Of a DNA stretch of 64,000 nt, positions 49,901 to 62,560 are shown piece by piece. The notes beneath the pieces were generated by a model that saw only the letters and a program-made list of their open reading frames with translations, had not been told where the DNA came from and ran no database searches. Where the stretch lies: the NCBI GenBank assembly GCA_026874595.1, contig CM049313.1:59043159-59107158 (forward strand). The letters are read 5' to 3'. Origin of the DNA: Sipunculus nudus (lineage: Eukaryota > Annelida > Sipuncula > Golfingiida > Sipunculidae). The position numbers and the translations under genes are program-made. Position 1 is the stretch's first letter. Every line of letters starts with the position of its first letter.

Positions 49901-51109
49901 TTGCGGTAAACAACAACAAAATAACCCAAAGTTTAAACTTATAATGTTACAGTGCCCTTGGTGAGTACTCATTTTGTTTGTATATAGTTTAATTGAAAAT
50001 TTTTAAACTATAGGTAAATTTAATATATGAATTTATATTTTGATTATTTGATGAAACTTTGAAAAAGCATCCACAATATTTTAAAAATGTTTTTATAGGT
50101 TATTTGAATTTTGAAAAAAAAAAAATAGGATGAATTTTAATAGGGTGTAACAATGTATCAAAGAATTTGTGCATTGGATTGCAATTTGCAAGCCCTCGAA
50201 TTTAATTGTTGTCAGTTATTTATCAACCTCCAAACAGATTCATTATGATTATTCCTCTGTCTTCTGTGAGCTCTCAGATTTGATGTAGCAGTTTGCGATG
50301 TCGAAGCTTTCTTATCTTGTATTAATCCTAAATTTATCTACTTTTACCCTTTGCAGGTGGACCACTCCACTGATAAATGTCAGCACCAGAGGGAGAGATA
50401 AATATTTCTTTTATTTTCTTAAATTTACTTATCCATTTTAGTTAAATTGCTTTATATTTAAAAGTCTAAAATTTACTACTTTAGTAAGAATCAAATTGAA
50501 TTAATTCTAATGGCTCCATAGTTCACAGGCCTAATTTTAAATGTACAAATATTAACAGATATAAAAACTGCATAATTAACTCTACTTTGAATGTTGATTG
50601 CTCATGTCAGTTTTTTTGCAAAAAAACAAGCACTCTTCCGTGAAATTTTCACCTGCGTTAAAATAGGTCTGTATTCTATAAGTTCCCAATTTAACAGTCA
50701 CAGCCTGTCAAAATGTCCTGGATCTATTGTTAATTTCATGGCTTTGTGGGAGTGGTGTGTCAAGCCATAACTCTACATGAGGTTATAGGAAGAACTTTTG
50801 TAAAAGATTACTGTATAACCAGTTGTAGTCAGAGCCAAAATTGCCAAATCAAACATTCTTCAGTCATTGGCTTTTTGGATAGAGAGGTTTTAAATAATTT
50901 CATATCCTAGCCAGTAGATCCACAGAAAGTCATCAATATCATTTTTTAATAAGAAATGGTATGGCCTGGATGAGTACTGAATCTTGTCATTTAAAACAAT
51001 ATTATGGATGCTTTACCTATTACTAACCTAATAAGCCCAGCAAGGTTTACTTTTGTTCAAGTGACTCTTTAATAATTCAGTTTTTATACCTGAATATGTG
51101 AGGACTATT
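46960..51109. other. Presumed intron or spacer, no gene seen
   Basis: AT-rich, with short balanced patches near 48200-48480 and 49640-49960. No supported genes. Confidence 0.4.
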
Positions 51110-51111
51110 TA

Positions 51112-51663
51112 TGTTACAATGTTACATCACAACATGCGAGGTCTGATGACCTTTATTTGAACACATCTTGACAGATTAATCATATTCTCTTTTTTTATTG
51201 TTGTTGTACAATTTAAACTCAGGAAATTTGTGAGAACATACATGTATGGTTTCACAAATGTCCTAAATTTAAATTAAGTAAATTTTTTTGTTTAAAGTAA
51301 TAAACCCAATTGAGATGAACCAATTAATAATAATCGTAAGTTGATTATGAAATTATAGGTGCAAGGAATTAATATTTATATATAATAAATTTTGATATTA
51401 GAAGATGCAATAGAAAGTGGATTTTTTCAGAAGTGGATTTACATAATTAACTTACAAAAACAAAAAAGAAAAGAAGAGACAAAGCTGAAGAAAAGTTGTG
51501 AGATAGAGATGACCGGAGACATTCTTAATACTCTATGATAATCTTTTAGAACAAATTTTAACTGGACAAAAAACTTTAAACAGAGAATATTAATAAAATG
51601 TTAAGAGGTGTTTGAATAAAGGTCATCAGACCTTGCATTTTGCTGTGATGTAACCAGGTAACA
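51112..51663. mobile_element. Tc1/mariner-type MITE, 552 bp
   Basis: The inverted ends start TGTTAC, then three differing bases, then GTTACATCACA. They stay aligned through GAGGTCTGATGACCTTTATT for at least 55 bp, and more loosely for about 90 bp. The element is flanked by TA on both sides (51110-51111 and 51664-51665), as expected for Tc1/mariner insertion. No transposase is present. Confidence 0.8.
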
Positions 51664-52029
51664 TATGTGGTCCATGCCTATTCAGGTATGAAAGCATCAA
51701 ATTTGATGTTTCTATGTGTGATGTTGTATCTGTGTGCATAAACAATAATAACAAAAAAGACAGAACAATATAATATAAACCCTTCATTTTTACTTGAAAT
51801 GTCAGGTGATGGTTGATAATGGTTTTAAGAGTCTGTCATGCTGACTGTGATGTGGTTACATTCAATAAGGACTTCATTGTTTGACAAGTTGTTTTAAGAC
51901 TCCTCATGTACTGTCATGTTTTCTCAGCCACCAGATTCGCCAGTCAACTTGCTATTCCTCCCCAAGCAGGTGGCTTTAATGAAAGTTACAAATCTCATTT
52001 AACTGCTATAAAAGTTTTTTTTGCCAGGC

Positions 52030-52600
52030 CATTAGGAGCCATACATTGTGGGCAATATTAGCTGAGGCTGTTGGGTTTGTCATTTGGCGGTGGTTAGGAG
52101 GTGGCGGCTGAAAGCGCCAGTGTGAACTGACCTGCTGGCAGAGAGATCTAAACTTGTGCTTGAGGAAAGGCAAACACCCGGGGAGTAGGTCGGGCTTATT
52201 TGGACCTGGGTTATGGCTGTCATGTTTTCCTCACTGATAATTTCCCAGCTAGCTACCATTAAAAGGCCTGGTGCCCTGCCCTGTGTGGATACTTGCCCAT
52301 CTGCCTGTATCAACGGGTTATTGTTCCCAGAACACAATGCTTCACTATTGTGAGCTGGGTGGTTGCTCCAAGTGCAAATATTTGCAGAATGGCATAAAGA
52401 CTGTCATAAGCACATTTGCAGGGTGTGTTATGGCAGCCACCCTGGTAAAACCCTAAGCAAAAAGTGTATAATTAGGCATTACATGCCCCACAATACAAGA
52501 GAGAAAATGAAGATTTGGCCCCAAAGATTGCATGCTGTTCTGATTGATTTTGATGTGCCCTCCTACACCAGCCTCGGCTAGTATCTACAGAGCCAGTCGA
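52030..52600. promoter_or_regulatory. Candidate conserved non-coding island
   Basis: It is balanced, non-repetitive and just upstream of the probable first coding exon. It contains GTGGCGGCTGAAAGCGCC and several CACC/GGTG words. Short open frames on both strands have no known domains. Confidence 0.35.
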
Positions 52601-52839
52601 GATGGAGTACGATTAGCCTGGCTCCCCACCTCACAAGAGGCAGACTCTACCTGTGCAGCTCATTAACATTAGGCTTCACATAACCAGGTGCAATTTTTAT
52701 AATGTATGAGTCTGGGTCTTGGGTCATGACTTGTTTACCATAATGAGGTGGCCATGAATGGGCCTATTAATACCGGAGCTGCTAGTCACATGCGATCATA
52801 GTAATTAGCACATACTGAAGGGTACACCAGGCTTACCTG

Positions 52840-53071
52840 ACTGTTGCTTATTGGCTGACGCTTCTGTCTCCCTCAGGTATATAGACCCTCGTCATCACTA
52901 CTCAGGTATTCCAACTGCTTGACCACCCACCTTTAGAGCGTCTTCGTGGACAATCCAGAACCACTTCATCAGCTGCCAGGACTCCCATAGACCTGTGGAC
53001 ACAACAATTCTGCATCTCAGAGACTTTTGTTTAAGTTACGAAGGCCAAGACGACCAGCATTTATTTACAGC
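52840..53071 (+). promoter_or_regulatory. Possible proximal promoter and 5' UTR of the MADIGDSEQQ exon
   Basis: TTATTGGCTGACG (inverted CCAAT box, about 52848) lies about 28 bp upstream of GGTATATAGACC (TATA-like, about 52877). That order and spacing suit a start site near 52910. Alternatively, TTATTTACAG at 53061-53070 is an acceptor and the 5' leader comes from the exon at 27.8 kb. Confidence 0.35.
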
Positions 53072-53102
53072 ATGGCGGATATCGGTGATTCTGAACAACA
53101 GG
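53072..53102 (+). CDS. Probable first coding exon, MADIGDSEQQ, of an unidentified gene (nuclear factor I is one candidate)
   Basis: ATG at 53072 has a strong initiation context (A at -3, G at +4). The exon encodes ten residues and one further G, ending at a donor CAGG|GTAGGT, so it is phase 1 and the next codon starts with G. No downstream exon could be recognised before the window's end, so the following intron exceeds 10.9 kb. The surrounding balanced islands suggest a developmental regulator. NFI proteins begin with short alternative first exons joined to DEFHPF. Asp (GAY) fits the phase, and SNAPC3 and NFIB are neighbours on human 9p22. This identification is an inference and may be wrong. 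A coincidental ATG is also possible. Confidence 0.4.
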
Positions 53103-54820
53103 GTAGGTGGATTCTGCCTTTTTTTTTCTTCTTTTCAATCACTGTTTAATGAATTAAACAAAGGTTTTTTTTTTCTCCCCTGCTTCTCACCACCCACTTA
53201 ATCTCCATATCCCATAAAGCAATGATGTACATTAATTTTGTTTCTCATGTATAGTGTACTCTCAGACCTAGTGCCTTGTGATCATACATTTCCAATGGAT
53301 TATAATTTATGTGGGTTATTAATCAGTGGATGGGTGGGGCTGCTGGGAAGAAGATACTGTCATTTACACATTGGCACAGCTTAGTATTCATAAATATGCT
53401 ATATCACAGTCATTGGTCATGTAATATTTCTTTTGTGTGGATTGCTCCAGCCTAGCAACACACTTTTTGCTCTCCTTTGGTCAAATATTAACTTTCCTTA
53501 GTTTTTACGGATTTTCTTTTCAGACATGGGCAATAAGTTATTCATGTACTTATTTACTTGCAACTTGCATCATTACAAATTCTTCCTGGTTTGATTTATG
53601 TTTATTATATTGAGCCACTAATTTGGTGCAGAAATACTTGGGTTTATTCCTTTGACGGATATTATTACACGTACCGTACTGTATCTACTGAACCCATTCA
53701 AAATATTTTACACAAATGAGCACAATCAGCACCACATCTGCATATTTTATAAAAGACATTCAAGTTTTTCATCTTTTTTCCAATTCTGCTATGATCATTC
53801 AAACATTGAAAAAAAGGTTATGCACTCCTGACAATTAACTTAAATATTATTTGCTGCTGAAATTAATGTAAATCATGGAAACTGTATTTATATCTATAAA
53901 CAATACCTATATACACTGCCTTGCTGCAACCCCTAGAGGCAGAAAAACTATTTCAAAGTTTAGTGCTTATGTAAACAGTTTTTTTCAAAATTATTTTCAG
54001 TGATATCAATTAAATATTTGGCCAGTTATCTTTTTTTGTGCTTTCCTTAAATGATGTAAAAATGTATGACTTGTGGGTGTACCTTGTGGAGTAAGTAATC
54101 TTTAAAGAACTAGTTGAAATGGTCATACTATTTATGAAGCTACATTCATTTTTTGTGGCAGGTTCAATCCCTGTGTGTTATGCCCACCCTGTTCAAGGAT
54201 TGTTTTTGTAAGATAATTTATGTATGCATGAGAAAACATGATACCAAATTTGATCTTTTTACAATATCAGATACATGCATATCTCCACCCTGCCCAAGGA
54301 TTGTATAAGTACAAAATATACACCTGAGTTTCTTACTAAATTTAAGAAGGGCTTAATACTGAGAGAAAAATTGTGAGGAAAGGTGTGTTCAGAAAGATGC
54401 ATATATGTTCAAGGCAGTCACTGAGCCCTTGCCAAGTGTCTGAAAAGGTAGACTGACAGAGTGAAAAAGAGAGAAAATTGTAAATTAAGAAAGTTGCCAA
54501 TATCACAGTAAAATTATAGACACCACACTTAAATAAGACTGCTCATGACTGGCTTTCTTGGAATGCAAATAGGTAATGAAGAAATAGGTGAGATATTTGT
54601 CTAAATTATAAGTTGAACTTGGCAAAGGGTGGGGGGGGGGTTAATTCTGTGCCCAAATGGTTCTTATGTGGCCAGGTTTTCATAAATAATAGCTTGGGAT
54701 GAGGAATATGAAAGAAGTTGTTAAATTTATTGTCCAGGCTTTTAGGACAGAATCCAACAAATAGGTAATGTCCAGTCAAATACCTGGCCATTACCTGCAG
54801 TGTTACCCGAGTTAAATAGG
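53103..54820. other. Intron sequence, no feature seen
   Basis: AT-rich, with a poly-G run of 10 at 54631-54640. No supported feature. Confidence 0.4.
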
Positions 54821-54824
54821 GGAT

Positions 54825-55570
54825 CAATAATGGATGGACAGAGTGGGCACTATTTGTACATCAGGGCTATTGTTCCCTTGGATGGCTTCTTCCCAGCAAT
54901 CACCAGTGGTTACAATAACAGGAAGAAGTTGGGCTACAATGTAAGCACAAAACCAGAACTATCACAATTATTAAGTCAGTATGAACAGCACATTGGCAAA
55001 GGAACAGGGAGGAGCTGGTAACAGACTAATGGTCTGAGCTTCTTGGGATTTTGGTCAATTATCCTCTAGACCACACAGATGACAGCTTTTGTCCAGTGGG
55101 GTTGGTCACCTTTTCTTCTCTTGTCACCTGGTTTGTACCAGGTCTTTGTGTGAGGCCAGGTGCCTGTCATAGAACTCCTGCAAACAGAGTATAATGACCA
55201 CTGGTCATTTTGGCATCTGATCTGGGAGTGCTAATGGTTACCTGGTGGTCATGAGCCTGAGTTGTGCAAACAAAGGAGATCTCTTCTGAGTAATTGTCTG
55301 CAGGTCCACCACAGATATTTCCTGGCCATATCAGGTGGGCCTGGTCTCCGTGGCAACAAGCAGTTGGCTCCTGGCATCAGGAGAGAAGGGGCTTCCAGTC
55401 AAGTGACACACACAGCTTGCCATCAGTTGTATCCACAGATCCTGGCCAGGAGAGTAATCTTCTTTTGGTTCAGCTCTTTCACTGTTGTGTGTCAACCTCA
55501 GGGCTATCTCTTGTAATCTACTCTTCACACAGATTGCTGTTACAGACTGCCAGGTCTGTAAGGTTGGTTG
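54825..55570. promoter_or_regulatory. Candidate conserved non-coding island with clustered CAGGTG/CACCTG boxes
   Basis: A balanced, non-repetitive block. E-box words of the Snail/ZEB type (CACCTGG, CCAGGTG, ACCTGGT) occur several times between 55120 and 55250. Overlapping short open frames show no domain. Confidence 0.35.
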
Positions 55571-58200
55571 GTATTATTATTTTTTCTTATGGTTAGAACC
55601 ATTGACTTGTGGTTTCACTCTTCAATGAATGAGGCTGAATGTGACACACAAACCAGTGAGCACACCCAGCACATAATAAATAAATGTTGCAAATACTTTA
55701 ACACTTTCAGGTAGTATATCTACTCATTTAATGGTAGAACTGATATTGTCTGTAATAAGTGTACTTCTTAATGAATGAGTCCTAATGGTGTGAGTACAGC
55801 TAACAATCTCTTGTTTGACAAATACATTGTGCTTTGCCTTATCATTATTCTTTTTTTTTGTGCATCTGTAATAGTCTATCGTTATAGAAGCCTGGATTCC
55901 ATTGATACATCCAGATTTTGTAAATTTAGTCATCCTTTCTGAAAGTATCGATGCTTGTTTTGATACATATACATATATACAATTCCCTGGTTTGGCAATT
56001 TTGCAACAAGAACTTTTAAAGATGGATATAGAACCAGAACCACGGGCTATTGTGATTCACAAAAATCCCTTACTCTATTACCTATGGTTGGAATCTGTTG
56101 TACTTTTTTTTCATGTCTGAAAAAAGGCTTTTGGTAGGATGAAGCCTGATGGTTAAGGCATTGATTATAGCAGAAATATTCCCAAGGGAAACCTGGCCAG
56201 AACCTCTAAGGCAAAAATGGTGAAATCTGGATTGGGTGTGTGCCAGATCTGCACTGCCAGGATGACTTTTCTAATGGCCGAATGACTTTTTCAAGCTTCC
56301 TTGCTAGTTTGGCGCTTATGTTTATAAATCAAGGAGGCTTAATGATAACATATTAGTAGTGTGCCAGTTAATCAATTCATTGATGATTGATCATTTTCTC
56401 TCATGATCAGTTATATCTGTTGCATTTTTGCATAGTCTTTTACAGCATGTTTAATGGTAATAAAGATGATACTTAAAAAATTTATCAATAATCGATCATT
56501 GGTGTTTCATCAATCAGCCATCCAATATGATTTTACAACTTCATTCTAACACTATAACATTCTGATCATACGGTTATCATCATCCTTTTTGAGTGTACAA
56601 TGACTGAACTTCCATGGGTCAATTTATAAACAAAAAATTAGGTTTCATTTGTCCAGGGTCATGTGCTGAGATGGACCCAAAGTTGTACAGAGTTTGAGAA
56701 AAAAATTTGTTATGATGGATGTTTGTACTTAGCATCCAGGTGAGTTGTAGGTAATAACTCTCCAGGGTACTTGTAAATTACCTTTAATTTTTATAAACCA
56801 GAAACGCAGATAGCTGTAAGTGAAAATTGATTCAGGAACCAGCAGATACCAAATGCATTAAGATCTGAAATTCATGATTTGTATAAAATTTTTGACAGGG
56901 AGCACTTTGACTACATTCAGCAAGCTAAGGAAGAAAACATTTTTTTTTGTCATTTGTAAAAATACTTTAAAAGCACAAATAAAAAAATCCTATTTTTGGA
57001 AGTTTTGTAAACTACATTGATGTAATCTCAAGTATCCAAGCAGTTTTATAATAGTGATACTCATGTTGCCTTCAGTTTCATAGGATTTTTTTTTCTTGTT
57101 TAATACTTGTATATTTGTATGCCAGGTAAATTAATTCTACCAAGTTTAACAATTATCTTCCAAAGTTCATCAGTCTCAAAGACAGCTGTTGTGCCTTACA
57201 AGTTTTTATAATGGCAGATACACAAAGACCAGCAATTTTAAAACACAATAATAATAAAAATAAATGGTTTGGAAGCTAGCAGAAAATGGAAAATTTGCAT
57301 CCACAAAGAAACCTTGACTACAGCTTATATGTGAGAAGGTTTGTTGAATAATTATATAATCCTGTCAGTTTAGTATTTAAAACAGTTTCTCAAGGGTATA
57401 GGGATTAACAAAATGAACATTCAGAAACCCATCAGAATTTATACATTCAGAAATTTATACATTCAGAAATACATATGGCTGCTCTTGAAGCCTTTCCCTG
57501 TCAGGTTGTGTGTTTAAATATAACACCCAATTATTAGTACTGACTAGGAACACCATATAAGATAGTTATGAAAGCCAGCACGTAAATTACTATTGTATGT
57601 TTAAGAAGTCCTGATACCGTACATGTATCCCACATGTCAGATATATGCATTTACAAGACCAGTTATTCCTGGTGTGAATGAAATGTTTAGTAAATTTTAT
57701 CTTATTAGATGGGGTTGTATGTCTTTTTAAATTAAATTTGTTAACTCTAATTTGAACATGTAATTAATCTTTAAGACAGGAGTAACATTAAACTAAATTA
57801 TTAAAATGAAAAGATTACTACATTTTGTTAATTTTGTCTCTCCCATGTCAAGACACCAATTAGCTCGCTCTAGACAGTTCTTAATCAGAAGGAAGATTTT
57901 TTCTGTTACCATAAAGTGGCCCACAGTGCATCTTTTTGTTAACATTCTTCATTCTGCCAGTTTCTGGTTTTTTTCTTGGATAATCATTCAAATTGATAAG
58001 TTTATCTGTCCCATCTGAATGTACTGTACTACACTTCATATCCCTCCAGTATCAAAAGACAAAGTCTATCCTCACTTGTGTGTCTTTCTCTGTAGACCAT
58101 CCTCACTTTTGCTTGCAGTCTTTTCTTTTCCCTGAATTCAGGTCCCTTTGGTGAACACTAAATGTAAAGTGCTCACTAGGTCATTTTAGATATAATACGG
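55571..58200. other. Intron sequence, no gene seen
   Basis: AT-rich. A stretch at about 56370-56530 has repeated TGATTGATCA-like words and a GTGTGCCAGTTAATC segment that also occurs at about 47085 (GCTGTGCCAGTTAATC), a short dispersed repeat. Confidence 0.4.
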
Positions 58201-58790
58201 TCACCTGAGCTTTGGAAAATACCGGCTCACCCAGAGACCCAGAAAGGCTTCCTCTGTTTTATTCACCTGATATTACTTAGCTAAATTTCACAGGTAACAT
58301 AGTGACTGCAAGCAGTGGGGAAAATGTGGCTATTTCTGACAGAAATGAAGCATTGAAGCTCTTCCAACTGGCTGGATGATTCTTTTGTCCCAGCTTCATT
58401 GGAACATCAGGTTAGTGGAGGGATGAAATGAAGCGTGACATACTAATAATGTAATGGGCTGCCTGGGTGGGGCCCACGCTGTGAAGACGCAGCATGCGCC
58501 TGTGATTACATGATTAGTCTGCCAGCCAATGTGGCCAGCATGGAAGCAGCCTCTCATGATGAAAAGAGAAGAAATGGTGCAGCCCCATTCCTCAGGGGTT
58601 ACCAGACCCATCATCATTTCCATGACATCAGGAAACAGGTTCCTCTTTTATGTTCCTCAGCCAGAGGATGAAACGGTGAAAACCAGATTAGGGATTGGGT
58701 GGGGCTGGGATGAGGGGAGATCAGCCTCTCACAGGTACCTTCCTATATCATTGGATGTAGCTGGATTTCTTTGATGGAACTGTCATTAAC
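58200..58790. promoter_or_regulatory. Candidate conserved non-coding island
   Basis: Balanced and non-repetitive. It contains ATGATTAGTCTGCCAGCCAA, GGGGCCCACGC and CATGCGCCTGTGATTACATG. There is no credible reading frame across it. Confidence 0.4.
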
Positions 58791-60138
58791 TGTTTCAGCA
58801 GAAACTTGTTTGGAAGTTTAAGATTATATCCATGCTTTGGTTTACAATGAAATATAAAATTGGTGTTTAATTGGACACATGAAATTGGCCACTTATCCTA
58901 CTATTTGAGATTTTGTGGGAAAAATGATAGTTCTGCTTGAGGCAAACATAGGCTGGATTAATCTCGTTTTGTGATTTCAGTTTGTCAGATGTGATGATTT
59001 CCATTCTATTGAAGTTTTCTTGGATTTGCTTGTTCTGAACTAAGGGGCCAGATAAATGCATACTCCTCAATATTTTGTTACTCTTTTAAGGCCCTGATAC
59101 TCTTACCATTTCAGCATTTTCATTAATCATGTTGGGGGGGGGGGGGGAATCACTGGCATGGTTTTGCACTTGCAAAAAATCTTGCCAAGTAGGTACCTGC
59201 TGACATATATGCAGGCAAAACAAATATTGATGTTAAGGATTTATTCATAATTCATGAAAATGGTAAAAAAACAAAAAAACTGAAGGCTGATTTTTTAGAG
59301 CATTTTAAGGAAGGAGTGATTCTCTGGACTCTTGAAATTATGGTTTTCTAATTTTTGTTTAAGAAATAAATTACACCTACAGCCACTATGACGGTATACA
59401 ATGCTTCCCCCCCCCCCCCCCCCTTTCAAAATGGCAGTGACTGTCCACCATCACTGGTGAACGTCCACTCGCAAATCATATGCTCCCTGTGTTGCTTCTG
59501 GCTTCCTGACACATTTGTGATCTGTGTACTTGCAAAATTGTGTGACACCATTCTATATGGCCTGTAATATTGTTTATAATATCATGGCAATGTCATGAAA
59601 CTGAAATATGTAGGAATATGAACACATGTGTATGGAACCTGTGGATTCTCTTTTATATGTGGGCTGGGATTTTTATCCTGTGAACGACAGTTGGAGCCAT
59701 TGGACAACTCCTGTGATTCCAGATCTTCCATTAGTAGATCAGATATTGTAAAATCCTTTGAAAAGCAGTTGCCATAGCAACATGCGTTAAGATGATTGAA
59801 TTATCTAGTGTATATGATAATCTTCTTGACTTGGTAAATAGTTGTGAGCTGTCACTGCTAGCTTTCAAGGCGTTGTTTGTACCCTCTGAGGTACATTAAT
59901 CAGAATCAATAGTTTAGTACCTGCACTACTCAGAATACAGAATATATGCTTAAACTTAAATCTCCATATGGAATTAATTATTAAATGTAGAATCAGTTTA
60001 TTTTTGTACAAGTATATTAAAAAATATCCAAAATTTTTAACCCCTCTGGTTAATAAAATTAAAAAAAAAGACTGTATTAACCTGAAAATTACACAATTCC
60101 CTAAAAATATTTGTTCAGCCCTTCAAAATAATCAGAAA
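58791..60138. other. Intron sequence with poly-G and poly-C tracts
   Basis: 14 G at 59134-59147 and 17 C at 59407-59423. No gene is supported. Confidence 0.4.
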
Positions 60139-60560
60139 TATAGCTCAGCTGCTGCAAGTCATCTGAGGCATAGGTATGGCACCTTGTCTGTCTGGCTGTC
60201 CGGCCATCTGTTGGCAGGGCACAAATTGTAACCACTGACCCTAGAAGCCTGTTACTGAAATTCTTGGGAGGTCCATTAAAAAATTTCCTTGGAAAATTGA
60301 AATAAGATCACCGTGACCAATATCCTCTAAGCTATTTGGCTTATAAGTACCCCCTCCCATTCCCCCCCCCCCCCCAAAAAAAATAAAAAATTTGATACAA
60401 AACCTCTAATATTTTACTACAAAATGAAAACAATTATGTCAGTTTCTCAGCTGTGATACCATTAAGTGTCCTAAAACTTGGTGCGTTTCTTGATCACAAA
60501 TTGATGCCCTGTAGTAATCTCCCTGTCTGTCTGTCTGTCTGTCTGTCCAGCCAGCCATCC
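60139..60560 (+). mobile_element. Truncated copy of the AGCTCAG-hairpin element
   Basis: TAGCTCAGCTGCTGCAAGTC and ATCTGAGGCATAGG are followed by a CTGTCTGGCTGTCC stretch and GGGCACAAATTGTAACC, in the order of the left end at 10057. A run of 14 C is at 60362-60375 and a (CTGT)n microsatellite is at about 60523-60547. Confidence 0.65.
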
Positions 60561-61635
60561 AGACATACTCTTGATGAATATCTATATAGACATTCAGCTG
60601 AGTGTCTAGACCCATGGGTCCCTAGTTTACCAAAAATTCATATACATTGTGAATTCTGACAGATGGCCATTTCTACTACTCGCGTCAGTTTTCAACAAAA
60701 TTTGTTGAAATCCAAATATAAAGCAGGAATTTAAGTGTGATATTAATTCTTTTTTGCAGAACTGACCTATATCCTTAAATATTAATATTAAGCATAATGC
60801 AAATTTTAAGGATGTCTTTCATGAACTGCTTTTTGAAGAAAGTCAGGTCAGTGTAGGTCATCTGCAAATGACAAATGGCAAGATATTAATTGTCTGTCAC
60901 CTTCAAATTGCAGTTTTAAGGTAACAAATAGAAAGAATCCTGTTGTGGCCAAGCCTGTAGGCTCACTTGAAGTGAATCAGCAGTCAGTTTTAATTTCCTG
61001 AATGTCACCCTGTCAAAATCATGCACTTTCTATATATGTCTCTTTCTGTTTATGATAAGCTCTTTTCCTGGATCTGACAACCACAGTGAGGAGATTAAAC
61101 CTTGAAAGCAAATGGTCTTTGAGCCATGTATAGGTATTTGCTTTGGTATAGGAAAGATTTAATCAGATGTCATCCTTAATTAGTGAAGTGATGCAGTCTT
61201 TGTGTGGGTACATGTTGAACTATTCACTGCTTCCCAAGTGCATTTATTACTTAAGGTTTACTAACACAGGGTTGTATCAGTTCCATAATCAGTGCCTTTC
61301 TGTTGTGTTATATCCACTCGTTCAAACCTGGTCTAATATGCCTTTGTAGATGTGTTTGAAAGTTTATATTCTCCACTAAATGTGTCTACAATGAGTTGCA
61401 TTTGTAAGCTCAGTGTTCTTTCAACCTCGCCTCAACAGTCCTGACCAAAGATATCTGTATCAATCTGAAAAGTTGGAACCATACTGAAAATACGTACGAG
61501 TTTGCAATAGTACATAATTTCTCAGTGATTGTGATCCTGTTCAGAAAAATAATGTAACAGTCAGCTGCAGATGGCTACTTTCAAGACTTACAATCCAGTA
61601 CAGAAAAGTTGTGAATCAGTATATATTCATGTTAA
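60561..61635. other. Intron sequence, no feature seen
   Basis: AT-rich, no supported feature. Confidence 0.4.
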
Positions 61636-61639
61636 AGGA

Positions 61640-62560
61640 AAAGGTTGAGGTTATTAGATGAAGAAACCAAGGATATCTTGAAAAGGGAATGTTATGAATG
61701 CATGGCTGAACCTGACAGGCCTGCTGAACAAGACCAAGCTTGTTCTGGCAGGCTGTACAAGTTCCAATTTCGCTCATTGATTATAACATCCGGTGGCCAG
61801 TTGAACGATCCTATGGCGGCAACCAGCCTTTCAGGACCCACAAATGGGGTCAAGGCTGCACAAGGAGTGAGGGCTGAGGCAACAGGGAATACAGCATAGT
61901 GCCTGCAGAGAGCCCTTCAAATGACTTGGTGCCACGTCAGCTATCAGTGCTTTGGGACCGCCATTGATTCATACCTCTCCCAGGTACTACGGATTGTTTT
62001 GCGGGTTACTGTCATTCAAGGGACAGGGGAGGGGGTTCTGAATATTTTAGAGTGCATTGTGATTGTGCATAGTCCATGTATTTGGAAGGCTGATATTTTA
62101 TTCATATCTCCTATCCACTCTGAGCCAACTGCTCTCCAGTTGAGCTGTGTTAGTTTCTTGTTTCCCCGAATGAGGTACCTAGATGAGATATGAAGAAATA
62201 GTCTATCATCCCCCTCCCTTCCTATTTTCTATGCCCTGCTTGCATCATGCTTCACTCATTTTCCTAAATCCCAGCTAATCAATTGAGAGCGGTCTTAAGT
62301 GCTTGCACTGACATGACCTGGGTGAGTATCTTGCCATCAGCTTTGGCAATCTGGGAAATGAAGGGACCTGCTTACTGCAAGAAATCAAGGTAAACACACC
62401 GTCATCCTCACAGACCTCCCATCTGTGCGTTATTAGTGCTCTGATTAAGCAGCTTGGTGAGGTGATGTGAACCTCCTGCTGTGTCAGTAACTGTGATTCC
62501 TTGTCCTGTATCCAAGAGTTACTCAGATAGCTTAAACCAGATCATCAGCGCATGGTGTGG
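61640..62560. promoter_or_regulatory. Candidate conserved non-coding island with an 84-codon open frame
   Basis: Balanced and non-repetitive for about 900 bp. The plus-strand frame 61645-61899 begins MRLLDEETKDILKREC and ends at TAG. It has no recognisable domain and lacks a clear acceptor and donor, so I do not call it an exon. Motifs include CATTGATTATAACA and CCTATGGCGGC. Confidence 0.35.

Noticed and set aside
54150-54185. B-box-like AGGTTCAATCCCTG as a tRNA or SINE
   Set aside because: No A box at a suitable distance and no SINE body.
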